DNA from: Enorma phocaeensis
GTDB lineage: Bacteria; Actinomycetota; Coriobacteriia; Coriobacteriales; Coriobacteriaceae
Direction of reading: 5' to 3'
Assembly (NCBI RefSeq): GCF_016901575.1
Contig: NZ_JACJKQ010000017.1
Location: 1 to 48,440, forward strand
Length of the DNA: 48,440 nucleotides
Both the position numbers and the translations under genes were made by a program. The notes under the pieces are model-generated. The model was not told the origin of the DNA and did not search any database. It was given only the letters and a program-made list of their open reading frames with translations. Shown here one piece after another: positions 15,676 through 23,515 of the stretch (its first letter is position 1; the number at the start of each line of letters is the position of its first letter).

Positions 15676-16617
15676 TCAGCCGAGCTCTGCCTCACGTTCA
15701 AAGAGCTCCGCCACGGCACCTCCCGCCTCGTCCGGGGCGATGCAACGCACACCGACGCCGGAAGGGGCGCCGTTGCGGCCGTGATAGTCGCTGCCTCCGG
15801 TCATGAAAAGACCGTACTCACTTGCCAGCCCGCGCGAGCGCTCCTCGTCGTCGGGGCCGTGGTCTGGGTGATACACCTCGATGCCCAAAAGGCCCGCATC
15901 GACCAACTCTGGCACCAATGACCATGAATCCATCTGGGCGGGGTGCGCCAGCACGGGAACGCCGCCCTGCTCACGAATGGCTCGCACGGCGTCTGTCGCC
16001 TCGGGATATCCGATGTCGCGCACTGCAATGCCCGACCCTTTGAAGATGCTGCGATAGATGCGCTGATACGAGGGGTCGGTATAGGGAAGATGGGTGAGGG
16101 CCTCCATGATGTGCTGCTTATAGGGAGCGGTCCCGTCTGAGCAGACGCGCTCAAGGGCATCGAGCGAGAAGGACGGGTCGCACAGCTCGGCGTCGGCCAC
16201 GCAGGCCAAGGCGAGCGCCTCGCGCGGGTCCTCGCCGCCGCGCAGCGTCCTCACAATGGTCCACGCCTGCCAAAGCGTGTTCGCTGCCCGGGCGTTGAGG
16301 GTGGGCGCGACCAGGCGCTCAAGCGGGCCGGACCCATCTCGGGTCGCCTCAAGCCCGAAGCCCAGGATATGCACCTTTCGCCCCGTGGCAGAACATGCCG
16401 CCGACACCTCGACGCCAGCCAGCACGGGAAACCCTGCCGCGCGCGCTTGGGAGCGCACGGCGGAGAGCTGCGTCAGGCTGTCGTGGTCTGTCACCGCCAT
16501 GCCGGCGAGCCCCACGGCGCGGGCCCGGTCGATCAGCTCCCCCACCGAGCAGGAGCCGTCAGAAAAAACCGAATGGTTGTGCAGGTCATACGAACCGGCA
16601 GCCTCGTGTCCACACAT
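15676..16617 (-). CDS. PHP-domain phosphoesterase (possible cyclic ribose phosphate dihydrolase)
   Basis: A 313-residue PHP-superfamily metal hydrolase. Metal ligands appear as H13-N-H15 in DLHNHSVFSDG, TDHDSL at 43-48, Glu70 in AGVEVSA, VLAHPAQ near residue 220 and GGSDYHG near residue 280. The start is ATG 16617, with AGGAGGG upstream. By motif alone it could be a TrpH/YciV-like 3',5'-nucleotide phosphatase. Its position 38 nt after a phnO-like gene, in the tail of a phn cluster, suggests the PHP enzyme described from Eggerthella lenta, which replaces PhnP and opens ribose 1,2-cyclic phosphate 5-phosphate. I infer this from context; substrate specificity is unproven. Confidence 0.75.
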   Translation of the reverse strand: MCGHEAAGSYDLHNHSVFSDGSCSVGELIDRARAVGLAGMAVTDHDSLTQLSAVRSQARAAGFPVLAGVEVSAACSATGRKVHILGFGLEATRDGSGPLERLVAPTLNARAANTLWQAWTIVRTLRGGEDPREALALACVADAELCDPSFSLDALERVCSDGTAPYKQHIMEALTHLPYTDPSYQRIYRSIFKGSGIAVRDIGYPEATDAVRAIREQGGVPVLAHPAQMDSWSLVPELVDAGLLGIEVYHPDHGPDDEERSRGLASEYGLFMTGGSDYHGRNGAPSGVGVRCIAPDEAGGAVAELFEREAELG

Positions 16618-16655
16618 CGAAGATCCCTCCTGTCTTTCGATGAATCCGACCGGTA

Positions 16656-17138
16656 CTAGAGCGGCATCGTTAAGTGGAGGTGGGTCCTGGCCATCCCCTC
16701 TCGCTCGTAGAAGCGATGGGCGTCCGTACGAGCGAGATTCGAGGTGACCTCGATGAGCTCGCAGCCCGCCTCGCAGGCGATCTCGCGGGCACGTCGAAGC
16801 AGCCGTGCTCCGATTCGCCGACCGCGTGCCTTGCCACCGACCACGCATTCGAGCACCTCGGCGACGGGGCGCTCGTGATGCAGCCTTGAGGAGATCTGCA
16901 GATTGAGCATGCCTTCGACCTCGTCTTCATGCTCGAAGACGAGGCATGTATGGCTCGCGTCGGCGAGCTGGCTCTCGAAGCGTCGGCAGAATGAGTCGTA
17001 GTCGAACTCAGTGCGCTCGAGATCGCAGATGAGCCGATGGAGCGCACGAGCATCGGAAGCCGTCGCCACGCGAATCGTCCCCTCCTCCACAGGAGGACGA
17101 TGCCCCGCGAAGGCGCCGTCCGCATCACTTCTCACCAT
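16656..17138 (-). CDS. phnO: PhnO-like aminoalkylphosphonate N-acetyltransferase
   Basis: A 160-residue GNAT protein. The match to enterobacterial PhnO, as I know it, runs through the whole domain: ALHRLICDLERTEFDYDSF near residue 32 (ALICEL..EFD in PhnO), SSRLHHERPVAEVLECVV near residue 83 (LHH...EI.ELVV), acetyl-CoA loop ARGRRIGARLL near residue 104, and the end HRFYEREGMARTHLHLTMPL. PhnO acetylates aminoalkylphosphonates before or around C-P lyase action. It begins 12 nt after the phnL remnant and is followed by the PHP gene on the same strand. It looks intact, with no frameshift, although its partner genes are broken. Confidence 0.8.
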   Translation of the reverse strand: MVRSDADGAFAGHRPPVEEGTIRVATASDARALHRLICDLERTEFDYDSFCRRFESQLADASHTCLVFEHEDEVEGMLNLQISSRLHHERPVAEVLECVVGGKARGRRIGARLLRRAREIACEAGCELIEVTSNLARTDAHRFYEREGMARTHLHLTMPL

Positions 17139-17150
17139 GAACCACCCGCT

Positions 17151-17516
17151 TCACTCGGTCACGAAACCCCCTGCCTGCATATTGTATTCGCGATCGCAGA
17201 CGCCTTCCATGAACTCGAGGTCGTGGAAGATGCCGAGCATCGTGGTTCCCCCGGCCTTGAGCTGCTCGATCAGGTCGCGCACGCGCACCTTGCTCGCGTT
17301 GTCGAGGCTCGCCGTGGGTTCGTCGAGCAGCAGCAGGCGCGGTCGGCACACCATGGCGCGGGCGATGTTGAGGCGCAGCTTCTCACCGCCCGAAAAGGTG
17401 TTGGGATAGAGGTCCCACAGCTCACGGGGGAACGCGAAATGCTCGAGCATGCGCGTGGTCTCCGCCTCAACGGCCTCGGGGTCGCTGAACGCCTCGGCAG
17501 CGCCGGATACCACATG
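17151..17516 (-). pseudogene. phnL: Truncated phnL (C-P lyase ABC-type protein)
   Basis: About 120 codons equal to the C-terminal half of PhnL. They include the ABC signature FSGGEKLRLNIARAM, Walker B RLLLLDEPTASLDNAS and the H-loop LGIFHDLEF, ending at a TGA. The N-terminal half, including Walker A, is absent. The sequence immediately upstream belongs to phnM in another reading frame, so the break is a deletion junction. A product could only start weakly at a GTG near 17513 and could not bind ATP normally. In intact systems PhnL belongs to the PhnGHIJ-associated core that makes ribose 1-phosphonate triphosphate. Confidence 0.85.
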
Positions 17517-18136
17517 CGCGAAACGACGCGGCCGTCCACGAGCGTCGCCGTGATCACCGGATAGGAGCGCTGTCCCTCTTCGACCTCGCGGACAACGAGG
17601 ATGTCTGCCTTCTTGCCCTCTTCCAAGCTCCCCAGGTCGGCGTCGATCTTCACCGCGCGCGCCGGATTGATGGTGAGCATGGCAAACGCCTGCTCAAGCG
17701 GGAGCTTGAAGTCGTGGTGCAGCACAAAGGCGCTTTGCAGCATGGCCGTTGGGTAGTAGTCCGAGCACAGCGCGCGGGCCACGCCCGAGCGCACGGCGTC
17801 ACGGGCGGAGAGGTTTCCCGAATGGCTCTTGCCCAGAAGGATGTTCGGCGTTCCCATGACGGTATACATGCCGCGCTCGCAGGCGGCGGCAGCAACCTCT
17901 TGAGAGATGGGGAACTCTGAAATGGTGCACCCGAGCTCGCGCATGAGGTCGAGCTTCTCGACAGAGTCGTCATCGTGGCTCGCAAGCGCGATTCCCTGCC
18001 TCGAGGCGAGCTCTGCGAGATAGGAGAGCTGCTCGAAGGACAGCTTGGGGGCGTCCTGCTGCGCCCGGGCGATCTGCGCCATCCACCCCGAGGCCACCGA
18101 GCAGGACATGCGCGGCACCATACGGCGCCTGGACAC
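17513..18136 (-). pseudogene. phnM: Truncated phnM (ribose 1-methylphosphonate triphosphate diphosphatase)
   Basis: About 208 codons corresponding to the C-terminal half of PhnM, an amidohydrolase-fold enzyme. Recognisable parts are ASRQGIALASHDDDSVEKL, MGTPNILLGKSHSGNLSARD, CSDYYPTAMLQSAF and LTINPARAVKIDADLGSLEEGKKADILVV. The N-terminal metal-binding HxH part is missing. The frame reaches VDGRVVSRM at 17513-17515, then runs out of register over the phnL fragment. PhnM normally releases pyrophosphate in phosphonate breakdown; this copy cannot. The 5' break lies close to the tatD end (18186). Confidence 0.85.
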
Positions 18137-18185
18137 GCGCTGCCACGAGGCGCTTGACGAACTTGATTGGTAAAGGGCAGACGAG

Positions 18186-19232
18186 CTAGCCGAACAGGCG
18201 GAGGCTGTTCTCCCACGCCGAGCGCGCTATCGCGACGGGATCCTCGCCGGTGCGCTCGGCACGGTCCCGGCAAAGCGCCTCCTGCGTGAGGGCGATCATG
18301 GCGGGCTCGCACTCCAGCCCACGGATGGGCTCGGGCGCCATATAGGGGCAGTCCGTCTCGAAGACAATGCGGTCGAGGGGTGCGGCGGCAAAGGCCTCGC
18401 GAACCTCTTCGTTGCCCTTAAACGTCGCCGCCCCGCCAAAGGCGATGGAGCAGCCCAGCTCGACGAAGCGCTCCATGGTGGCGCGGTCTTCGCCAAAACA
18501 GTGGAGCACGCAGCCCGCCTTGGGCACGCCGACCTCTTGAAGCACCCTGTAGGCGTCCGCATGGGCGGCGCGCGCCTCGTCTGCAGGATCGTTTCTTAGA
18601 TGAAGCTCCACGGGAAGCTCGCGCTCCACGGCAACCGCCAGCTGACGCGCCATGCAGGCCATCTGCACATCATGTGGAGCCGCCTCGATGTCGTCCTCGG
18701 CATCGAAATGGTAGTCGAGGCCGATCTCCCCCACACCGAGGCAGAGCGGGTCTTCGAGCGCCTCGAGCACCTGCCCATGCACCTCATCGGTATAGCGGGG
18801 CGCGCCATAGGGGTGGACGCCCGCGAGATAGCCCACATGGCCGAAGAGCTCGCGCTCACCCCGAGACGGCCCCGGCAGGCCCCCTTCGTCAGAGGGTCGC
18901 AGCGCGTCGTCCGCCGCTGCCAGCCAGCCCTCCAGCAGCGCGTGAAAGTCGGCGGCGGTAGGGGCCGTGCGTGCATCCGCCAGAGGATCCCAGATGCTCA
19001 CCAGCCTCCTCACGCCCGCCCTGGCGGCGCGCGCGAGGGCAAAGACGGGGTCGACGCGCCAGAAGCTCATGAGGTGGGCGTGGGTGTCGGAGATGGGGGC
19101 GAGCGGGGTGGGAAGGTGGACGGCGCGGGCCTTTTTGAGATAGGCGAGCTCAAGATGCCGCTCGAGAGCGGGGTCGCCTCCCGCGGCTTGCTCCACCAAG
19201 GCGACCTGGCCCGATGTTCCCTTCTTGGCCAT
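18186..19232 (-). CDS. TatD-family metal-dependent hydrolase
   Basis: A 348-residue TIM-barrel hydrolase, longer than usual for TatD (about 260). Metal ligands are SDTHAHL near residue 49, the conserved Glu in LGVGEIGLDYHF near residue 168, VELHLRN (His) near residue 207, CVLHCFGED (His) near residue 240 and FETDCPYMAPEP (Asp) near residue 289. An N-terminal extension of about 45 residues and an insert near 100-130 account for the extra length. TatD proteins act as metal-dependent deoxyribonucleases or tRNA-quality enzymes. The ATG at 19232 overlaps the rsmA stop (TGATG). tatD-rsmA-metG clustering is common in Gram-positive bacteria. Confidence 0.9.
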   Translation of the reverse strand: MAKKGTSGQVALVEQAAGGDPALERHLELAYLKKARAVHLPTPLAPISDTHAHLMSFWRVDPVFALARAARAGVRRLVSIWDPLADARTAPTAADFHALLEGWLAAADDALRPSDEGGLPGPSRGERELFGHVGYLAGVHPYGAPRYTDEVHGQVLEALEDPLCLGVGEIGLDYHFDAEDDIEAAPHDVQMACMARQLAVAVERELPVELHLRNDPADEARAAHADAYRVLQEVGVPKAGCVLHCFGEDRATMERFVELGCSIAFGGAATFKGNEEVREAFAAAPLDRIVFETDCPYMAPEPIRGLECEPAMIALTQEALCRDRAERTGEDPVAIARSAWENSLRLFG

Positions 19233-20128
19233 CAAGCATCAACCTCCCTGCCAGCCAGGCTCTCGAGAGCGCGTGCGAGCCGGATAAAGTCTTCAACGGA
19301 GAGCGTCTCGGCGCGCGCGGTCGGAGCGATGCCGGCGGACTCGAAGGCGGCATCGAGCGCCCGCTTATCAAATCCGTTCGCACCCATAGAGTTCCGGATG
19401 GTCTTGCGACGTTGGGCGAAGGCGGCATCGACCACGCGCCCGACCGCGCGGGGGTCGAGCGATGCCCCCGAAGAACCGTCGCCGCCCTCGGCGGGGCGGC
19501 ATCGGTCGATGCGCACCACGGCAGAGTCCACATGCGGAGCCGGCATGAAGCAGCGCGGCGGCACCTCGAAGCGCCCCGTCACCGTGCCATACAGCGAAAG
19601 CTTCACGGTATAGGCGCCGAATGCCTTCGTGCCCGGACAGGCGGCGATGCGGTCGGCCACCTCCTTTTGCACCATGACCACGGCGCGCCTGAGCGACGGC
19701 ATGGTCTCGAAATACTGAAGGATGATCGTTGCCGCCACGTTATAAGGCAGGTTCGCCACGAAGACCTCGGGCTCGCCGCCCGCAGCACCCGCTATCAAGG
19801 CGGGAGAGACCTTCAACGCGTCGCCCATGATGTAGCGGAAGTTGTCGTGGTCGGCGGCGTGCGCGTCGAGCACCGGCTCGAGCGTCGCGTCCATCTCGAT
19901 CGAGACCACGCGCGCGGCCTCCTGCACCAGCGCCAACGTAAGCGTGCCGATGCCGGGGCCGACCTCGAGCACCCGCTCCGTCCCGTCGAGCTCGGCAAGC
20001 TGGCAGATGTGCTCGATCACATGGTTGTCGATCAAGAAGTTCTGCCCCAGCCGATGCTTCGTGGCAAGGCCGAACTCATCAAGCAGCTCTCGCGTAGCGG
20101 AAAGGTTCGCAAGGGGCGAGGTGGTCAT
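19232..20128 (-). CDS. rsmA: 16S rRNA dimethyladenosine transferase RsmA (KsgA)
   Basis: Dimethylates A1518 and A1519 of 16S rRNA late in 30S assembly, using SAM. The 298-residue protein has LGQNFLIDNHVIEHI near residue 27, SAM motif I VLEVGPGIGTLTLALVQEA near residue 55, motif II VVSIEMDATLEPVL near residue 75 and the catalytic NLPYNVAATII near residue 125. FGAYTVKLSLYG and the FMPAPHVDSAVVRI segment follow, then a helical C-terminal domain. The ATG has AGGAG upstream. It is coupled to tatD by overlap. A 273-nt spacer without a recognisable gene separates it from metG. Confidence 0.95.
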   Translation of the reverse strand: MTTSPLANLSATRELLDEFGLATKHRLGQNFLIDNHVIEHICQLAELDGTERVLEVGPGIGTLTLALVQEAARVVSIEMDATLEPVLDAHAADHDNFRYIMGDALKVSPALIAGAAGGEPEVFVANLPYNVAATIILQYFETMPSLRRAVVMVQKEVADRIAACPGTKAFGAYTVKLSLYGTVTGRFEVPPRCFMPAPHVDSAVVRIDRCRPAEGGDGSSGASLDPRAVGRVVDAAFAQRRKTIRNSMGANGFDKRALDAAFESAGIAPTARAETLSVEDFIRLARALESLAGREVDA

Positions 20129-20401
20129 GGCGGTCTCCTATCTCATGCATAGCGCGAACATCATATCCGACAGGCACGGCGACGTCGCGGCCATCCTCGA
20201 AAGCGCATGGATTGTCGACGCGCACTCCGCATGGGACGCTGGCAGCACGCCGGCAAGGGTGATGCCCGCCCCCATGCGCAAGCACCTCCGGACTCGGGCT
20301 TTACCGGCGCAGCCGCCTGCACCTTGCCCTCATCCGGAGGCGCTCCTCTTCATCTAGCTCGAAACAGTCCGGACCGGCCCGCGCTCCTCGAACGTCTGCC
20401 G

Positions 20402-22024
20402 CTAGTCGACAAGACGCGGGAAGAGGGGATCGCCCTTCTCCACCGGCGCGCCTCCGGCGAGCCCGCCCCACGCGCAGGCGGAGGCAAGGTCTGCCGTAGG
20501 CTCGGTCGCGAGCGACAGGCGGCGGCGCACCTCGGCGGAAATGCTCGGCATGAAGGGGTCGTAGAGCTCCGAGGCGATTCGTATGACCTCGAGCAGATTC
20601 CAGATGACAAGCGCGAGCTCGTCGGCCTTCTCGGGATCTTTCGCAAGCGCCCAGGGCGCCATGTCCTCAATGTAGTGATTTGCAGCCGATACGATCGAAA
20701 GCACCTCGGAGGCGGCCCCGCCGTAGTCCATGGCCTTCATGCGCTCGGCATAACGCTCAAAGATGCCCCGGCAGGCATCGCGCAGCGGGGAGGGCTCATC
20801 GAACGACGCGGGGCGCGCCGGTGCGCAGCCGTCAAAGTACTTTGCGCTCATGTTGAGCGTGCGCGAGACGAGGTTTCCCCAGCTGTTGGCTAGATCGGCG
20901 TTGTAGACCTGGCGCATACGCCCCCAGCTGATGGGCGCATCTGTGCCGTGCACCACGTCGCTCATGAAGTAGTAGCGGTAGGCGTCGACCCCTAGAAGGT
21001 CGATGACCTCCTCGGGAGCGATGGCGTTGCCGCGGCTCTTGGACATCTTCTCGATCTTGCCGGTCTCCTCGTTGCGCACCGTCAAGAATCCGTGCACGAA
21101 CACGCGCTCGGGAAGCGGCAGCCCGGCAGCCATGAGCAGGGCGGGCCAGATCACGCAGTGGAAGCGGATGATGTCCTTGCCCACCACATGCACCTGCGCA
21201 GGCCAGCGATAGGCGAGCTCGTCCGCCGCGTCCTCGCCCTCTGCGCCGTAGCCCACGGCGGAGAGATAGTTGATGAGCGCGTCGACCCACACGTAGGCGA
21301 CGTGCTTCTCATCGAAGGGGAACGGCACGCCCCAGTCAAAGGTGGAACGGCTGATAGAGAGGTCCTTGAGGCCGCCCTTCACAAACGAGAGCACCTCGTT
21401 GCGGCGCGTCTCGGGCTGGATGAAGTCGGGGTGGGCCTCATAGAAGTCAAGCAGCGGCTGCTGGAACTCGGATAGCTTGAAGAACCAGCTCTCCTCCTGG
21501 ATGCGCTCGAGCGGGCGGTCGCAGTCGGGGCACAGGGGATGCTCGGGGTCCGCCGGCGCCTCGCCGGCGGCCAAGCGCTCCTCCTCATGATGGTGCACCT
21601 GGGTCTCGGTGAAGTAGGTCTCGTCGGGACGGCAATACCAGCCGTCGTAGGCATCCTTATAGATGTAGCCGCGATCGAGCAGCGTCTTCAGAAACTTCTG
21701 GACGCCGGCGACGTGGCGCGGCTGGGTGGTGCGAATGAAGTCGTCGTTGGAGATGTTGAGCGTCTTCCACAGATCGCGAAACGCAGGCTCCATGGAGTCG
21801 CACCATGCCTGCGGCGAGTCGAAGCCGTTCTTCTCCGCCGCCTCGGCGACCTTCTCGCCATGTTCGTCCATACCCGTGAGGAACTTCACGTCGCAGCCGC
21901 AGGCACGCTGGAAGCGAGCCTGGACGTCGGCCATCACGGTGCAGTACGCCGTACCCAGATGGGGCTTGGCATTCACATAGTAGATAGGCGTGGTGATGTA
22001 ATAGGAAGGCTTGGTGTGCTCCAT
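20402..22024 (-). CDS. metG: Methionyl-tRNA synthetase
   Basis: Charges tRNA-Met with methionine. The 540-residue class I synthetase has the HIGH equivalent PHLGT at 21-25, GMDEHGEK near residue 50, zinc-site cysteines Cys130, Cys164 and Cys167, WVDALINYLSAVGY near residue 245, VVGKDIIRFH near residue 279 and KMSKS at 325-329. The C-terminal anticodon-binding helical domain ends without the tRNA-binding appendix seen in longer forms. An alternative methionine tRNA-specific T-box was looked for upstream (22025-22280) but not seen. It lies upstream of rsmA and tatD on the same strand. Confidence 0.96.
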   Translation of the reverse strand: MEHTKPSYYITTPIYYVNAKPHLGTAYCTVMADVQARFQRACGCDVKFLTGMDEHGEKVAEAAEKNGFDSPQAWCDSMEPAFRDLWKTLNISNDDFIRTTQPRHVAGVQKFLKTLLDRGYIYKDAYDGWYCRPDETYFTETQVHHHEEERLAAGEAPADPEHPLCPDCDRPLERIQEESWFFKLSEFQQPLLDFYEAHPDFIQPETRRNEVLSFVKGGLKDLSISRSTFDWGVPFPFDEKHVAYVWVDALINYLSAVGYGAEGEDAADELAYRWPAQVHVVGKDIIRFHCVIWPALLMAAGLPLPERVFVHGFLTVRNEETGKIEKMSKSRGNAIAPEEVIDLLGVDAYRYYFMSDVVHGTDAPISWGRMRQVYNADLANSWGNLVSRTLNMSAKYFDGCAPARPASFDEPSPLRDACRGIFERYAERMKAMDYGGAASEVLSIVSAANHYIEDMAPWALAKDPEKADELALVIWNLLEVIRIASELYDPFMPSISAEVRRRLSLATEPTADLASACAWGGLAGGAPVEKGDPLFPRLVD

Positions 22025-22228
22025 GTCGTGCGATCCTCTCCCTCATGACGGGCCCTGTTCGCGGCAGCCGAATCGCCTGGCTGCCCGACACATACAGTGG
22101 AATATGATACCGCAGGCAAGCAGCGTGAGCGAGTCCGCGCGTCCGCTCCAAACGACTTGGAACCCACCGGGTTCTTTTCTGAGCACGGCGCGCTCATCGC
22201 TCCCCGCAAAAAAGTTTTCAAATTTCGC

Positions 22229-22256
22229 TTGACCCCTTGGAGAGGTTTGGTAAACT
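22229..22256 (+). promoter_or_regulatory. Promoter of tRNA-Phe
   Basis: A -35 box TTGACC (22229-22234), 16-bp spacer and -10 box TAAACT (22251-22256) lie 31 bp upstream of the mature tRNA 5' end. Spacing and position fit a sigma-70-type promoter. Confidence 0.7.
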
Positions 22257-22286
22257 AACCTAGCTGCCGTTCGACGGCTGCCTATT

Positions 22287-22362
<76 letters not shown>

Positions 22363-22371
22363 TAGATTGTT

Positions 22372-22407
22372 AAGAGCGCCCGCCGTCAATAGCAGGCGCT
22401 CTTTTTG
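22372..22407 (+). terminator. Terminator after tRNA-Phe
   Basis: AAGAGCGCC (22372-22380) pairs with GGCGCTCTT (22395-22403) with a 14-nt loop, and a T-run overlaps and follows the 3' arm. Confidence 0.88.
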
Positions 22408-22439
22408 TTTCGCGATGATTCGCTCAGGAAGGAGACGAC

Positions 22440-23504
22440 ATGGCGGAAAGGATTCGCGGCGTCAACCTGTCTGGATGGTTCATCCCCGAACCGTGGGTCA
22501 CCCCGTCGCTGTTCGCGGCAACCGGCGCCTCCAACGAGACCGAGCTTCAGGCCGCCTTGGGTGCCACCACCTACAACGAACATGTTCGCCAGCATTATGA
22601 GACCTTTATCTCCGAGGACGACTTTCGCCGCATGTCGGCGATCGGTCTCAATGCGGTGCGCCTGCAGATTCCTTGGTATGCCTTTGGCTCCCAGGGAGAG
22701 TCCGAGATCTACATCCCCGTGGTGGACTACATCGACCGCGCCTTCGAATGGTCGGAGAAATACGGCATGAGCGTGCTGCTCGACCTGGCAACCGTGCCGG
22801 GCGGGCAGGGCGACTCCAACGACACCGCCTCCACCCCGCGCTCCACGGCGGATTGGCACTCCTCTGCCAACGGCCGCCACATCGCGCTCAGCGTGCTCGA
22901 GCGCCTCGCGACGCGCTACGGATCCCGCCCCAACCTTCTGGGCATCGAGCTTCTGGACTCGCCCATCATGAGCGTTCGAAAGAACATCTTTACGATGACC
23001 GAGGGCATTCCCAGCCACTATCTGCGCAACTTCTATCGTGACGCGTACGAACTCGTCCGCATGCATATGGACGAGGACAAGATGGTGGTCTTCTCGGCAT
23101 CGGGACACCCCGGCGCCTGGAAGCATTTCATGCGTGGCTCGCAATATGCCAACGTGTGCATGGATGTGCACCTTTACCACTATCGCGACGAGACCGCCCA
23201 GGACATCACCGGCCCGCGCGGCCTCTCCTCGGCGATCGCCCGCAACCGCCGCCTCATCCATGAGGCGCGCCAAGCCGGCTTCCCGGCAATCGTGGGCGAG
23301 TGGTCGGGAGCAGCGGTCTTTGCCAACGCATCGGTCACTCCCGAGGGCCGCGCCGCCTACGAGCGCGTGTTCATCTCAAACCAGCTCGCCTCCTTTGGTG
23401 ACGCACGCGGGTGGTTCTTCCAGACATGGAAGACCGAGCGCCGCATCGCCGCGTGGGATGCCCGCGTCGCCTTGGGCTCGCTCGAACGCGCCATGCTCGA
23501 CTGA
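22440..23504 (+). CDS. GH5-like (exo-beta-1,3-glucanase-related) protein, degenerate active site
   Basis: A 354-residue TIM-barrel protein with the family opening RGVNLSGWFIPEPWVTPSLF (residues 6-25), as in GH5 exo-1,3-glucanases. Also present are the TFISEDDF segment (55-62), LNAVRLQIPWYAF (70-82), CMDVHLYHY (240-248) and the nucleophile-bearing IVGEWSGA with Glu287. The position normally occupied by the acid/base glutamate (LNEP) reads L172-D-S-P, so Glu is replaced by Ser174. The usual DLHGAPG segment reads DLATVPGG, losing the His. There is no signal peptide, so the protein is cytoplasmic. It could be a non-hydrolytic or altered-mechanism homologue. ATG with AAGGAG upstream; 11 nt before rsmI. 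Confidence 0.75.
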   Translation: MAERIRGVNLSGWFIPEPWVTPSLFAATGASNETELQAALGATTYNEHVRQHYETFISEDDFRRMSAIGLNAVRLQIPWYAFGSQGESEIYIPVVDYIDRAFEWSEKYGMSVLLDLATVPGGQGDSNDTASTPRSTADWHSSANGRHIALSVLERLATRYGSRPNLLGIELLDSPIMSVRKNIFTMTEGIPSHYLRNFYRDAYELVRMHMDEDKMVVFSASGHPGAWKHFMRGSQYANVCMDVHLYHYRDETAQDITGPRGLSSAIARNRRLIHEARQAGFPAIVGEWSGAAVFANASVTPEGRAAYERVFISNQLASFGDARGWFFQTWKTERRIAAWDARVALGSLERAMLD

Positions 23505-23515
23505 CGGGAGCGCCC

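Noticed and set aside
20128-20357. Plus-strand frame in the gap between rsmA and metG
   Set aside because: It begins inside the rsmA start region, becomes Pro/Arg-rich and shows no domain. The gap 20129-20401 holds no gene I can support.
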